From the NCBI RefSeq assembly GCF_023205015.1, contig NZ_CP096258.1, forward strand, positions 930,001-994,000: a stretch of DNA of 64,000 nt. The letters are read 5' to 3'. The translations under genes and the position numbers were made by a program. Shown here in pieces: positions 8,529-17,791 of the stretch. Numbering within the stretch: the stretch's first letter is position 1; each line of letters begins with the position of its first letter. The stretch is from Providencia rettgeri. GTDB lineage: Bacteria > Pseudomonadota > Gammaproteobacteria > Enterobacterales > Enterobacteriaceae. The notes under the pieces were generated by a model. The model did no database searches and was not told the DNA's origin. It saw only the letters and a list, made by a program, of their open reading frames with translations.

Positions 8529-8708
8529 GTAGCGTATCAATTTTATCAAAAAGAGTGTGCTGGAACGGGCTCAGTATTCTCTACCTATGTAGGAAATAAT
8601 GAAGCAGATGCATTTCGTTTTCTAAACAACTTAGCGACTTTTAAATTGGTGGTTAGTATAGGGGGGAGAACCATTCCCCCCGAACAGTCACAAAATTGGG
8701 TTAAATAA
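8529..8708 (+). pseudogene. C-terminal remnant of a Cys/Met-metabolism PLP-dependent enzyme
   Basis: Reading from 8529 there are 59 sense codons before a stop at 8706. The translated stretch CAGTGSVFSTYVGNNEADAF, continuing RFLNNLATFKLVVSIGG, resembles the C-terminal subdomain of methionine gamma-lyase or O-acetylhomoserine sulfhydrylase, where GS(L/V)xSF...AF-FLNSL...L-VSLG is conserved. A stop lies just upstream (8526), no start or lysine-containing catalytic domain is present, and after VSIGG the similarity ends in a GC-rich hairpin. Its 3' end runs into the stop of sbcC. I read it as a decayed gene fragment; the exact parent enzyme is uncertain. Confidence 0.5.
8661..8681 (-). terminator. 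G/C hairpin after sbcC
   Basis: GGGGGGA and TCCCCCC form a 7-bp stem with a 7-nt loop, 20 bp beyond the sbcC stop. It probably ends the sbcDC transcript, although the minus-strand flank (TATACTAACC) lacks a T-run. Confidence 0.5.
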
Positions 8709-11700
8709 TACGAAATTGTGCGGGAAGTTCGCTAAAGCCAAGCCCATTGCCTTTTTTCACAGCTATTTGTACAGGAATACGTTCTTTCATTGCTTCCACA
8801 TGGCTAATGACACCTATAGTTTTGCCAGAAGCATTTAAACTTTCTAATGCATCAAGGGCAATATCTAATGTCTCTGCATCTAAAGTACCAAACCCTTCAT
8901 CTAAAAAGAGTGACTCCAATTGTGTACGGTGACTTACCATATCGGATAAGGCTAAGGCTAACGCTAAACTAACTAAAAAGCTTTCCCCGCCTGAAAGCGT
9001 TTTAATATCTCGAATACTATCTGCCTGCCAGCCATCAATAACTTGTAATTCAAGGTTTGCTTGGTGGTTACGCTGCAATAAATATCGGCCATGAAGTTTT
9101 TCAAGTTGTTGATTAGCTAGAGAAACTAAGCAATCTAAAGTTAAGCCTTGTGCATAGCGGCGGAATTTATCTCCTTCAGCGGAACCGATAAGTAAGCTGA
9201 GATAGCTCCAATCATCGTAACTTAACTGACTTTTCTCTATTTCTTGCAGTAAATCCTGTTGCTGGTGACGAAGTTGCTTATCTGTATTGAGCTGGTTAAT
9301 TATCTGGCCTTGTTTCTGATTTATTTGCTTAATTTCTTCATCGAGTTGGGCAACAATTGTTTGTAATTGCGCTTCAGTCAGTGTCGCAAAATCAGTATTA
9401 CGTTGTTGATTCAGTACTTCAATGGCCTGTACCCCCTCTTTATAACGCGTTTCACACTGTATGCGTGCTTGGTTAATACGTTGCTTTAGTGCTTCTAATT
9501 GTTGTTTTTCTTCATGGTTTATCAATGCCTCAAGGAAAGCGTGCTGGTCACTAAATGGGCTATCGGTAAGCGCTTGAGTAAACAGGGTATTCGCTTGTGT
9601 TTGTGCCTGTTTTGTTTTTTCGCTGGCATCAATGAGCGCTTGATAACTTCCATTCATTGATGCGATGGTTTTATCAGTCTCATTGAGTTGTTTGCTTAAT
9701 TGTTCTTGAGCTTGGAAAAGCATAGCTTGTTTGTCATTCAATTGCTGAATAAATTGGTTGATAGTTAAGCCAGAAACCAGTGTTTTCCGTCGCGCTATTC
9801 TTTGCTCTAAATCTAACTCAATTTGCTTAAGGCGATTTCTTTCTTGCTCAATTTGTTGAGTGAGAATGTTGAGTTGTTCTGACTCAGCTTTTAATGTGGC
9901 TTTATTGACTTCAATTTGTTGGCTAAGTGTCTGCGCCATCACTTTTTGGTTGTTGAAGTGCTCACTGCGTTGGGTGAGCTCGCTAATCCATTCATCGAAC
10001 TTGTCTTTATCTGGTACATTTAAGTTAAATGGCGTGAGAGTGGATTGCCATTTATCTAACTGTATCTGTTTACGCTGTTGGAATTGGTTATATTCTTTTT
10101 GGAGCTCATCAAGTTGTTGTGTTTGGTTTTTTAAACGTTCTTCAATTAATGACAAGTCAGATTGCCACTGGGTAAAGCCTGCTTGTTGCTCGTGTAGTTG
10201 ATATTTAGCTTGCTGATATTCGCGCTCTAGCACTGTCATATCAGCAACTATTTTCTGTTGTGTAGCTAACTGTTCCGTTAATTGATTAACGAAAAGTGTG
10301 ACGGCAGGTTCATTTTGGGCTAATTCAGGTGTGAGTGCTTGCTCACATGTCTTTTGCCACTGTTGGTTAAAGGTATCAAGTTGTTCATTGATTTGCTGCT
10401 GTTGCTGTAAATTTTCGTTTTTGCGTTGTTTTTGTGTGTGAAGTTGTGATTCTAACTGAGTTTGTTGTTGCTTTAATTGGTCGAGTTTATTTGTAAGCTC
10501 AATAAGTTGTTGCTGTGTTTCACTGAGGTGAATTGATTGATAATCGTTAACGGCAGGGTGCTCTGTTGCACCGCATAATGGGCAGGGGTTACCCGCTATG
10601 AGTTGCTGACGTTCATGCTCTAGGCTAACAATTTTTTGTTCTAATTGTAATTTGTCATTGGTTAGTTTGATGAGTGGCGTTAATTCATTTATGCGCGTTA
10701 GGGTAATGCCCAACGTTTTTTGCGTGGCGGTGATATCTTGTGCTAATTCAACATCTTTCTGGGTCTGTTTTTGTTTCTGCGTTTGTGCGTTAAGGCATTG
10801 AGATAATATTAATGGCAATAATTTAGCATGTTGTAAGCGTGCTTGTAGCTGTTCAATGTGTTGATTGATAGCGTTAATGTCATGTTTTTCTTGGCTTTGT
10901 TTGTAGCTTTCTTCTAGTTTTTTGAATGTGACAGTGCTGTGTTCTAACTCGAGACGTTTTTGGGTTAAAGTTTCCGCTTTTTGCTGCTGTTGCCGCTGTA
11001 ACTGTGCAACTTCATTTGAAGTACTTTTTTGTTTTTTATGTAAACTCGTCAGTTTATCAGCTAATTCGAATATAAAATGGCCTTGTTGTTGCCAGCTGCC
11101 GATATGCGCATTGAGCTCAGCGTCTTTTGGGTGTTCTTCAAGGAATAAATGGAGTTTCTTTAACTCAAGGTGCGCAGTGTGGATCTGACTTTGTGTCTCA
11201 TCAACTAAGCGCTGCTTTTGCTGAAGTGAGGTTTGTTGTTGCCCGATTTGCTGCGTAACTTCAGCTTGTTGCTGCTTTAATTGTGTAATTTGGTTATCCA
11301 GAGGCCTGACAGTTTCATCAATCAATTGATGTTGTTGCTTGGCAAAATCAAGGTGTTGTTGATACTCAGATTGTGATTTCAACAACTTTTCTTGCAGTGG
11401 GGCACGTTCAGCTTGCTGGGTCTGTAGGCTAAGTTTCAACTGTTGCTGTTTATTCGTGTACTCAGTGAGCTGTTGCTGTTGGCGCTCAACTTCTTGCCAT
11501 AACGGGCGAAGCGACTCGGCAGGGGCGCTATCAGCCAATCTTTTCAACTGAGGCTGTGCGGCTTGGAACTCAAGCTCATTTTTTTTGAGTTCATCATCAA
11601 GTGACTGCATGCGTTGGGTGAGCTGGTGGTATTGTTGCCACCAATTGACGCCTTGTTGATGGCGAGCCCGCAGTTGCTTGGTTTGTGTCTCTTGTTCAAG

Positions 11701-12384
11701 CAAATGATTTTGTTGTGCCAATAATTCTTGATGTTCTGCTTCAGTGAGTAAATTAATGCTTTGTGCTTTCGCTTTTAGCAAATCTAAGTCAATTTTGGCT
11801 TGCTTGTGTTGATTAAAAACATAAATTGAAATTTGGCTATAAATTTCGGTGCCTGTTATTTCTTCAAGTAAATCCGCACGTTCTTTTTCAGTGGCATTTA
11901 AAAAAGCCGCGAAGTCCCCTTGAGAGAGTAAAATTGATTTAGTGAAGCGCTCATAATCCAGCCCAGTTATTTGTGCTATTAATTCTTTTATCTCTGTAAT
12001 TTTTACGGCCAATATTTTTCCATCAGTAACCGTTGCAAGCTCCGCCTTAGGCTGTTGTAAATTGCCATCAGGTTTCCCTCCTGCTCGACGTTGGCTCCAA
12101 AAAGCACGATAAGCTTTGCCTTTGACTTCAAACTCTACCTCAGCAAGGCATTCCCCTGTGTGGCGAGTCATCAGTTCATTCTGTGCATTAGAAATAGTTT
12201 TTAAACGCGGTGTTCGGTGATAAAGCGCGAGGCAAATCGCATCCAATAAAGTGGTTTTTCCTGCACCAGTGGCTCCTGTAATGGCAAACAGGCCATTGCT
12301 CGCAAATGGCTCTTCAGTGAAATCAATTTTCCACTCCCCCCGGAGAGAGTTAATATTTTTTAAACGTAAACTTAAAATCTTCAT
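8701..12384 (-). CDS. sbcC: Exonuclease SbcCD, ATPase subunit SbcC
   Basis: A 1227-residue SMC/Rad50-like protein. The Walker A motif GATGAGKTTLLDAI lies near residue 40. Very long glutamine-rich coiled coils follow on both sides of the zinc hook CPLC (Cys601 and Cys604), and the C-terminus holds the ABC signature LSGGESFLVSLALALALSD and the Walker B segment LFLDEGFGTLD. With SbcD it cleaves DNA hairpins and processes double-strand ends. It begins one base after sbcD ends, so the pair is an operon. It is longer than the E. coli protein (1048); the extra length lies in the coiled-coil arms, which is common in this family. Confidence 0.97.
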   Translation of the reverse strand: MKILSLRLKNINSLRGEWKIDFTEEPFASNGLFAITGATGAGKTTLLDAICLALYHRTPRLKTISNAQNELMTRHTGECLAEVEFEVKGKAYRAFWSQRRAGGKPDGNLQQPKAELATVTDGKILAVKITEIKELIAQITGLDYERFTKSILLSQGDFAAFLNATEKERADLLEEITGTEIYSQISIYVFNQHKQAKIDLDLLKAKAQSINLLTEAEHQELLAQQNHLLEQETQTKQLRARHQQGVNWWQQYHQLTQRMQSLDDELKKNELEFQAAQPQLKRLADSAPAESLRPLWQEVERQQQQLTEYTNKQQQLKLSLQTQQAERAPLQEKLLKSQSEYQQHLDFAKQQHQLIDETVRPLDNQITQLKQQQAEVTQQIGQQQTSLQQKQRLVDETQSQIHTAHLELKKLHLFLEEHPKDAELNAHIGSWQQQGHFIFELADKLTSLHKKQKSTSNEVAQLQRQQQQKAETLTQKRLELEHSTVTFKKLEESYKQSQEKHDINAINQHIEQLQARLQHAKLLPLILSQCLNAQTQKQKQTQKDVELAQDITATQKTLGITLTRINELTPLIKLTNDKLQLEQKIVSLEHERQQLIAGNPCPLCGATEHPAVNDYQSIHLSETQQQLIELTNKLDQLKQQQTQLESQLHTQKQRKNENLQQQQQINEQLDTFNQQWQKTCEQALTPELAQNEPAVTLFVNQLTEQLATQQKIVADMTVLEREYQQAKYQLHEQQAGFTQWQSDLSLIEERLKNQTQQLDELQKEYNQFQQRKQIQLDKWQSTLTPFNLNVPDKDKFDEWISELTQRSEHFNNQKVMAQTLSQQIEVNKATLKAESEQLNILTQQIEQERNRLKQIELDLEQRIARRKTLVSGLTINQFIQQLNDKQAMLFQAQEQLSKQLNETDKTIASMNGSYQALIDASEKTKQAQTQANTLFTQALTDSPFSDQHAFLEALINHEEKQQLEALKQRINQARIQCETRYKEGVQAIEVLNQQRNTDFATLTEAQLQTIVAQLDEEIKQINQKQGQIINQLNTDKQLRHQQQDLLQEIEKSQLSYDDWSYLSLLIGSAEGDKFRRYAQGLTLDCLVSLANQQLEKLHGRYLLQRNHQANLELQVIDGWQADSIRDIKTLSGGESFLVSLALALALSDMVSHRTQLESLFLDEGFGTLDAETLDIALDALESLNASGKTIGVISHVEAMKERIPVQIAVKKGNGLGFSELPAQFRII

Positions 12385-12385
12385 A

Positions 12386-13600
12386 TTAACTTTCCTTGCT
12401 CATTTGCAATGCGTCATAAGATTGTTGAAATAGCTGCACTAGGCGCTGTTCACGCTCAGGATCCTCTAAAGACTCTTGGGCAAGGCGACGTAAAAAAACA
12501 TCTTCTACAGTGAGCTCACTTAATGTTTCATTGGCCAAGGTTTGACTTTGTCCCTGTATTTGCTTGCGTGCACGGCGCAGTATCACAACTTCAACAGGGA
12601 GATCTTGTGTCAACGCTTCAATACGCTGTTGGATATCAGCGAGGTAATCTTGTGAAGCGACTTCAATATCCAGCCAAACGGGTTTATCACCTCGGTAATC
12701 CTTCCATACCTCTAATTGCTGTTCTATTTGGCTTAACGAGCCTTTAATGCTTTGCAATGGTTGAATAGTCGGGATGTCCAATGGAGTGATTTGAGTCAAT
12801 TCACTTCCAGTAAATTCGACAAGGCAGACACTTTTTTGTTGCGCTGTTTCGTCAAAACTCAATGCAATCGGTGAGCCACAGTAGCGAATGTTTTCTTGTC
12901 CTCCAATTACTTGGGGACGGTGAATATGGCCAAGGGCAATATAATCAGCAGGCGGAAAAGCCCCAGAAGGAAACGCATCTAACGTACCAATATAAATATC
13001 TCGAACGGAGTCCGTTAAGGCTGCACCGACAACCGTTAAATGGCCAGTGGCAATAATTGGAATATCCAGCTCCAATGCGGTTCGCTGTTCTAGCGCGAGT
13101 TGGTAGCTGGCTTGGTAATGGTCATGAATAGCGGTTTGCAGCGAGAGTTGTTTATCTTCACTATTTTGCCCAGCGATACTGAGCTGGATATCTCGAGGAC
13201 GTAAAAAAGGGATGGCACAGACTAAACCGATGGGTTGTGCCTGCTTATTTATTAAGGTAACGACATGCGGCTCACTTCCAGACGTAATGACTTGTGTATT
13301 CAAGTAACGAAGTAGAGCGCTTGATTCATTGAGCACAGAAACAGAATCGTGATTACCACTTAAAATCACCAGCTGGCAGCCTGTTTTTTGTAAATCAACA
13401 ATAAATTTATTGTATAGTTCACGTGCATAGCTCGGTGGCGAACCAGTATCGAAGATGTCTCCTGCAACGATGACCGCATCAACTTGATGTAATTCCACTT
13501 GTTCAACAAGCCAGTTTAAGAAATGTTGGTGCTCAGGCGCACGGCTTTTGGTAAAAAAATACTGACCAAGATGCCAGTCTGAAGTATGAATAATGCGCAT
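12386..13600 (-). CDS. sbcD: Exonuclease SbcCD, nuclease subunit SbcD
   Basis: A 404-residue Mre11-type metallophosphoesterase. The metal ligands are visible as HTSDWHLGQ (Asp8, His10), then GDIFDTG, GNHDS, a HLTVVG segment and GHIHRP, in the expected order. The C-terminal capping region follows from about residue 280. It acts with SbcC as a Mn-dependent nuclease on hairpins and DNA ends. It is the first gene of the sbcDC operon and is transcribed divergently from phoBR, as in E. coli. Confidence 0.97.
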   Translation of the reverse strand: MRIIHTSDWHLGQYFFTKSRAPEHQHFLNWLVEQVELHQVDAVIVAGDIFDTGSPPSYARELYNKFIVDLQKTGCQLVILSGNHDSVSVLNESSALLRYLNTQVITSGSEPHVVTLINKQAQPIGLVCAIPFLRPRDIQLSIAGQNSEDKQLSLQTAIHDHYQASYQLALEQRTALELDIPIIATGHLTVVGAALTDSVRDIYIGTLDAFPSGAFPPADYIALGHIHRPQVIGGQENIRYCGSPIALSFDETAQQKSVCLVEFTGSELTQITPLDIPTIQPLQSIKGSLSQIEQQLEVWKDYRGDKPVWLDIEVASQDYLADIQQRIEALTQDLPVEVVILRRARKQIQGQSQTLANETLSELTVEDVFLRRLAQESLEDPEREQRLVQLFQQSYDALQMSKES

Positions 13601-13808
13601 GAGTTATCAATTCCTATCATCAATAATGTGCATGAACGTTCGATAATTAAGTATACCTGATCCATACCTTTCGTTGAGGGATGTTTGCGACTTTATTACT
13701 CATTACTACGTTGTAGATTACTATGTTGCAGAACTATGTTGCGGAAATATTTCACTTAAATGACATTTAACCGCTAAAATAAAGATTAATATGAGTTTCA
13801 CCCATTGA

Positions 13809-13842
13809 TATTCATAATTCTGTCATAAAAGTGACGCATAAT
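13809..13842 (+). promoter_or_regulatory. Pho box and promoter of phoBR
   Basis: CTGTCATAAAAGTGACGCAT (13820-13839) matches the PhoB-binding direct repeats upstream of E. coli phoB (CTGTCATAAATCTGACGCAT). CATAAT at 13837-13842 is a fitting -10. This predicts autoactivation of phoBR under phosphate limitation. Confidence 0.8.
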
Positions 13843-13885
13843 GCTTTCACATTTTAGATGTCTTCTTAATTTTACAGGAACAATC

Positions 13886-14575
13886 ATGGCAAGACGCATT
13901 CTAGTTGTTGAAGATGAAGCGCCCATCCGAGAAATGGTTTGTTTTGTATTAGAACAGAATGGTTTTCAGCCTATTGAAGCTGATGATTATGACAGTGCGA
14001 TTGCACAACTCGTAGACCCGTTACCTGACCTCGTCCTACTGGATTGGATGATCCCCGGTGGCTCAGGGATCCAAGTCATTAAACATATGAAGCGTGATAG
14101 TGCAACACGTGACGTTCCTGTCATGATGTTAACTGCACGAGGAGAAGAAGAAGACCGCGTAAAAGGTTTGGAAGTTGGCGCGGATGACTATCTTATTAAG
14201 CCATTTTCACCGAAAGAATTAATTGCTCGGGTAAAAGCAATCTTACGTCGTATCTCCCCAATGGCGACGGAAGACATTATTGAAATGAATGGGTTAACAT
14301 TAGACCCTACCTCTCATCGTGTCACTAGCAATGAAATCCCTATTGATATGGGGCCAACTGAATATAAATTACTCCATTTCTTTATGACGCACCCTGAACG
14401 CGTATATAGTAGAGAACAGCTATTGAACTATGTATGGGGAGCCAATGTGTATGTGGAGGATAGAACTGTTGATGTCCATATTCGGCGGCTAAGAAAGGCA
14501 CTAGAGACGGAAGGTCATGATAAAATGGTACAAACTGTACGTGGTACAGGCTATCGTTTTTCTGTCCGTTACTAA
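13886..14575 (+). CDS. phoB: Phosphate regulon response regulator PhoB
   Basis: A 229-residue OmpR-class response regulator. I start it at 13886 (MARRILVVEDE) rather than at the in-frame ATG at 13841, because the length then equals E. coli PhoB and the earlier ATG lies at the promoter -10. The receiver domain carries the acidic pocket at residues 9-11, the phosphoacceptor Asp53 and the conserved MMLTARG and KPFSPKEL motifs. The C-terminal winged helix reads VYSREQLLNYVWG and ends in TVRGTGYRFS. Phosphorylated by PhoR, it activates genes for phosphate uptake. A Pho box lies just upstream. Confidence 0.97.
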   Translation: MARRILVVEDEAPIREMVCFVLEQNGFQPIEADDYDSAIAQLVDPLPDLVLLDWMIPGGSGIQVIKHMKRDSATRDVPVMMLTARGEEEDRVKGLEVGADDYLIKPFSPKELIARVKAILRRISPMATEDIIEMNGLTLDPTSHRVTSNEIPIDMGPTEYKLLHFFMTHPERVYSREQLLNYVWGANVYVEDRTVDVHIRRLRKALETEGHDKMVQTVRGTGYRFSVRY

Positions 14576-14598
14576 AAACCACAAAGGGAGAGCCATGC

Positions 14599-15909
14599 GT
14601 GCTTGAACGTTTATCGATTAAGCAGCTGATTTGGGGGCTGTTTTTATTTATCTTACCCGCTCTTATTTTATCGGTTTTTATTGGCCACCTCGCGTGGCTA
14701 TTAGTGATATCGCTACTTGCCGCTCTGATATGGCATGGGTATAACCTGCTCAAGCTTTCTTACTGGTTATGGTTAGATAGAAGTATGCTTCCCCCTGAGG
14801 GCCGAGGTGGGTGGGAACCGATATTTTATGGTATCTACCAGATGCAACAGCGTAATCGAAAACGCCGTCGTGAATTAGGCCAGTTAATTAAACGGTTTCG
14901 TAGTGGTGCAGAATCACTCCCTGATGCAGTGGTTATGATGACAACCGAAGGCAATATCTTTTGGTGTAATCGCCATGCTCAGGCTTTACTCGGCTTTCGT
15001 TGGCCTGAAGATAATGGCCAACATATTTTTAATTTATTACGTTACCCAGATTTTAGCCGCTACTTCACCATTAAGCGTTATGACCAAGCGCTGACTATCG
15101 AGCTCAATAGTGGTGAAATTGTTGAGTTTCGTATTTTGCCGTATACCGAAGGCCAGTTATTAATGGTTGCGCGGGATGTGACAGAAAAACGTCGTTTGGA
15201 AAAGGCGCGTAGGGACTTCTTTGCAAATGTGAGTCACGAATTACGGACGCCTCTTACGGTAATTCAAGGTTACCTTGAAGTGATGGACGATCAAGAAAAC
15301 GTGACTGCGGTCAATAAAAAAGCATTGCATGTCATGCAAGAGCAAACGCATCGTATGGATAACTTAGTCAAACAGCTTTTGCAGTTATCGCGTATCGAAG
15401 TTGCTCCTCAAATTAACCTTGATGAGCAAGTGAATATCCCTGTCATTCTCAAAATGATTGAGCAAGAAGCGCTTAGTTTAAGCCAAGGGCGTCATCAATT
15501 TGAGTTTCATATTGATGAAAAATTGCGTGTTCATGGTAATGAAGAGCAATTACGTAGTGCAGTGGCAAACTTAGTCTATAACGCGATCAGCCATACGCCT
15601 GAAGGCACAAAAATTTGGGTTGATTGGCAGAGAAGCGGACAAGGGGCGCGTTTTAGTGTGAGAGATAACGGGCAAGGGATACCCGCAGAGCATATCTCTC
15701 GTTTAACGGAACGTTTTTATCGGGTAGATAAAGCACGTTCTCGCCAAGGCGGTGGAGGTACTGGACTTGGGTTGGCTATTGTTAAACATGCATTACAACA
15801 TCATAGTAGCCAATTGGTGGTGACGAGCCAGTTAGGGAAAGGGAGTGAGTTTTCATTTACGTTACCAACAGTACTAATTGTTGACGATAAAAAACTTAAA
15901 AATGGGTAA
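14599..15909 (+). CDS. phoR: Phosphate regulon sensor histidine kinase PhoR
   Basis: A 436-residue membrane histidine kinase with a GTG start preceded by AAAGGGAG. Two hydrophobic helices occupy residues 8-50, followed by a basic linker and a PAS domain (LPDAVVMMTTEGNIFWCN). The kinase core has the H-box FFANVSHELRTPL with His213, the N-box NLVYNAISHTPEG and the glycine-rich DNGQGIP and GGTGLGLAIVKH motifs. It autophosphorylates and transfers phosphate to PhoB when phosphate is scarce. It lies 23 bp after phoB in the same operon and is followed by a strong terminator. Confidence 0.97.
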   Translation: MLERLSIKQLIWGLFLFILPALILSVFIGHLAWLLVISLLAALIWHGYNLLKLSYWLWLDRSMLPPEGRGGWEPIFYGIYQMQQRNRKRRRELGQLIKRFRSGAESLPDAVVMMTTEGNIFWCNRHAQALLGFRWPEDNGQHIFNLLRYPDFSRYFTIKRYDQALTIELNSGEIVEFRILPYTEGQLLMVARDVTEKRRLEKARRDFFANVSHELRTPLTVIQGYLEVMDDQENVTAVNKKALHVMQEQTHRMDNLVKQLLQLSRIEVAPQINLDEQVNIPVILKMIEQEALSLSQGRHQFEFHIDEKLRVHGNEEQLRSAVANLVYNAISHTPEGTKIWVDWQRSGQGARFSVRDNGQGIPAEHISRLTERFYRVDKARSRQGGGGTGLGLAIVKHALQHHSSQLVVTSQLGKGSEFSFTLPTVLIVDDKKLKNG

Positions 15910-15914
15910 ATAAC

Positions 15915-15953
15915 TCCACTTTATTAATGTAATCAAAATATTAATAAAGTGGA
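15915..15953 (+). terminator. Terminator of phoBR
   Basis: TCCACTTTATTAAT (15915-15928) and ATTAATAAAGTGGA (15940-15953) form a perfect 14-bp stem with an 11-nt loop, followed by TTATTTC. Confidence 0.8.
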
Positions 15954-16399
15954 TTATTTCTATTTATTAATCAATATGTGTATTCAGTTCAATATTCATA
16001 TATTTAATGCTAATAATCTTTATTTCATTAATTATATATTCTGTTAAATAGTCAATTACAATCACTAGAGAAAGAAGAGTTGTTCATTTTTCGAACAAAG
16101 CATATAACGATTATTGGGATTTTACTGAAAGTAATCACTGGTTCTGAAAATTAGTTTAGTTATTTGTTCTTGTTTTTCGGTTTGCTATTGCCTTTTTTCC
16201 CTATAAAAGTTCTACTTGTTGTCAGTTATTGGCGAATTTTTCTGTTTTTTGACTTTTCATTTCGTGTGATACAAGCAAATATACTTTTTTATATTGTTAA
16301 CAGTATGTTTATCAGAATTCTATCTCGCTATATATATTTCAAAGGGTTGCTAAGTGCAAACCCATAATTTTCTATTTTGTCACTTAAAAATAACATAAT
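15954..16399. other. AT-rich spacer upstream of brnQ
   Basis: No convincing gene lies here. A 67-codon frame at 16164-16367 is rich in Phe, Leu and Ile, as random AT-rich DNA would be, and lacks a ribosome binding site. TTGTTC and GAACAA (16080-16098) form a small hairpin. The brnQ promoter must lie here, but I cannot place it with confidence. Confidence 0.5.
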
Positions 16400-17725
16400 A
16401 TGGCTCATCGTTTATCATCAAGAGATATCATCGCATTAGGCTTTATGACTTTTGCGTTATTCGTCGGGGCAGGGAACATTATCTTTCCCCCTATGGTTGG
16501 TTTGCAGGCAGGGGAACAAGTTTGGACTGCCGCACTAGGGTTTTTGGTTACTGGTGTGGGTCTACCTGTTTTAACGGTTATTGCGCTGGCTAAAGTGGGT
16601 GGGGGCATTGAAGCTCTTAGCACGCCTGTCGGCAAAACAGCAGGGTTACTATTGGCGGTTGTTGCTTATTTGTCTGTAGGGCCGCTATTCGCCACCCCAA
16701 GAACGGCGACAGTATCTTATAAAGTCGGTATCGCACCCTTATTCGGTGGTGAGTCCGATATGCTATTACTGATCTACAGCGTAGTTTACTTCGTTCTCGT
16801 TATTGGTATTTCATTATACCCAGGAAAACTGCTAGATAGCGTTGGGCACATTTTAGCGCCTGTAAAAATGTTAGCCTTGGCTATTTTGGGGGTTGCGGCT
16901 GTTATGTGGCCTGCCGGTGATCCGATCCCTTCGACAATAGAATACCGTGAGATGGCTTTCTCGAATGGCTTTATCAATGGTTATCTGACAATGGATACCC
17001 TTGGTGCGATGGTATTTGGTATCGTTATTGTTAATGCGGCGCGTTCAAGGGGTATCGAAAACTCTTCATTATTAACCCGTTATACTATGTGGGCGGGGTT
17101 AATTGCAGGGGTATTATTGACGCTGGTCTATTTGTCATTGTTTAAGCTCGGCGAGAATAGTGGTTCGTTAATTCCAAACCCAGCCGATGGCGCTGATATC
17201 TTACATACCTATGTCCAATACACTTTTGGTAATTATGGTAGCTTCTTCCTTGCGGTATTAATCTTTGTTGCCTGTATGGTAACTGCCGTGGGCTTAACCT
17301 GCGCCTGTGCCGAGTTCTTTAGCCGCTATGTACCGATTTCTTACCGTAAACTGGTGCTGATCCTTGGGGTTTTCTCCATGGTGATCTCAAACTTAGGTTT
17401 AAGTAAGCTAATCGCCTTCTCATTACCGGTGCTAGTTTCAATTTATCCACCTTGTATCGTATTAATTTTATTAAGCTTTACTTTAAAGTGGTGGAAAAAC
17501 CCAACGATAGTTATTGCACCAACCATGTTAGTCAGTTTTGTGGTTGGTTTAATTGGTGCGGTAAAAGCGTCAGATCATCTGAAAGGTTATATCCCTGAAT
17601 GGATGACCACAATGCCGTTGTATAAACAAGATTTAGTTTGGGTATTACCGACTGTTGTTGTGATGGTCGTGGCGATTTTATGCGATAAGTTGGTATCGCC
17701 ATCAGTACAACATAAACAAGCTTAA
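16400..17725 (+). CDS. brnQ: Branched-chain amino acid transporter BrnQ (LIVCS family)
   Basis: A 441-residue inner-membrane transporter with about twelve hydrophobic helices. The N-terminal sequence SRDIIALGFMTFALFVGAGN, continuing IIFPPMVGLQAG, is almost identical to E. coli BrnQ, and PLFATPRTATVSY is the family motif. It takes up leucine, isoleucine and valine with a cation. The phoB-phoR-brnQ order is the E. coli one, but the next gene in E. coli (proY) is absent here and ggt takes its place. A strong terminator follows. Confidence 0.96.
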   Translation: MAHRLSSRDIIALGFMTFALFVGAGNIIFPPMVGLQAGEQVWTAALGFLVTGVGLPVLTVIALAKVGGGIEALSTPVGKTAGLLLAVVAYLSVGPLFATPRTATVSYKVGIAPLFGGESDMLLLIYSVVYFVLVIGISLYPGKLLDSVGHILAPVKMLALAILGVAAVMWPAGDPIPSTIEYREMAFSNGFINGYLTMDTLGAMVFGIVIVNAARSRGIENSSLLTRYTMWAGLIAGVLLTLVYLSLFKLGENSGSLIPNPADGADILHTYVQYTFGNYGSFFLAVLIFVACMVTAVGLTCACAEFFSRYVPISYRKLVLILGVFSMVISNLGLSKLIAFSLPVLVSIYPPCIVLILLSFTLKWWKNPTIVIAPTMLVSFVVGLIGAVKASDHLKGYIPEWMTTMPLYKQDLVWVLPTVVVMVVAILCDKLVSPSVQHKQA

Positions 17726-17740
17726 TTGTTTGATATTATT

Positions 17741-17769
17741 AAAAAAGGAGCTGAATAGCTCCTTTTTTT
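17741..17769 (+). terminator. Terminator of brnQ
   Basis: AAAAAAGGAGCT (17741-17752), a GAAT loop and AGCTCCTTTTTTT (17757-17769) form a classic intrinsic terminator. The symmetrical A and T runs allow it to serve the convergent ggt gene as well. Confidence 0.9.
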
Positions 17770-17791
17770 CTATTTCTATTTTATTTGCCCG

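Noticed and set aside
10922..11188. Cys-rich plus-strand frames within sbcC
   Set aside because: They are antisense shadows of the Gln-rich coiled coil (CAA/CAG codons read as TTG/CTG and TGT/TGC on the other strand).
16164..16367. 67-codon frame upstream of brnQ
   Set aside because: AT-rich, low-complexity hydrophobic translation with no ribosome binding site; consistent with chance in AT-rich DNA.
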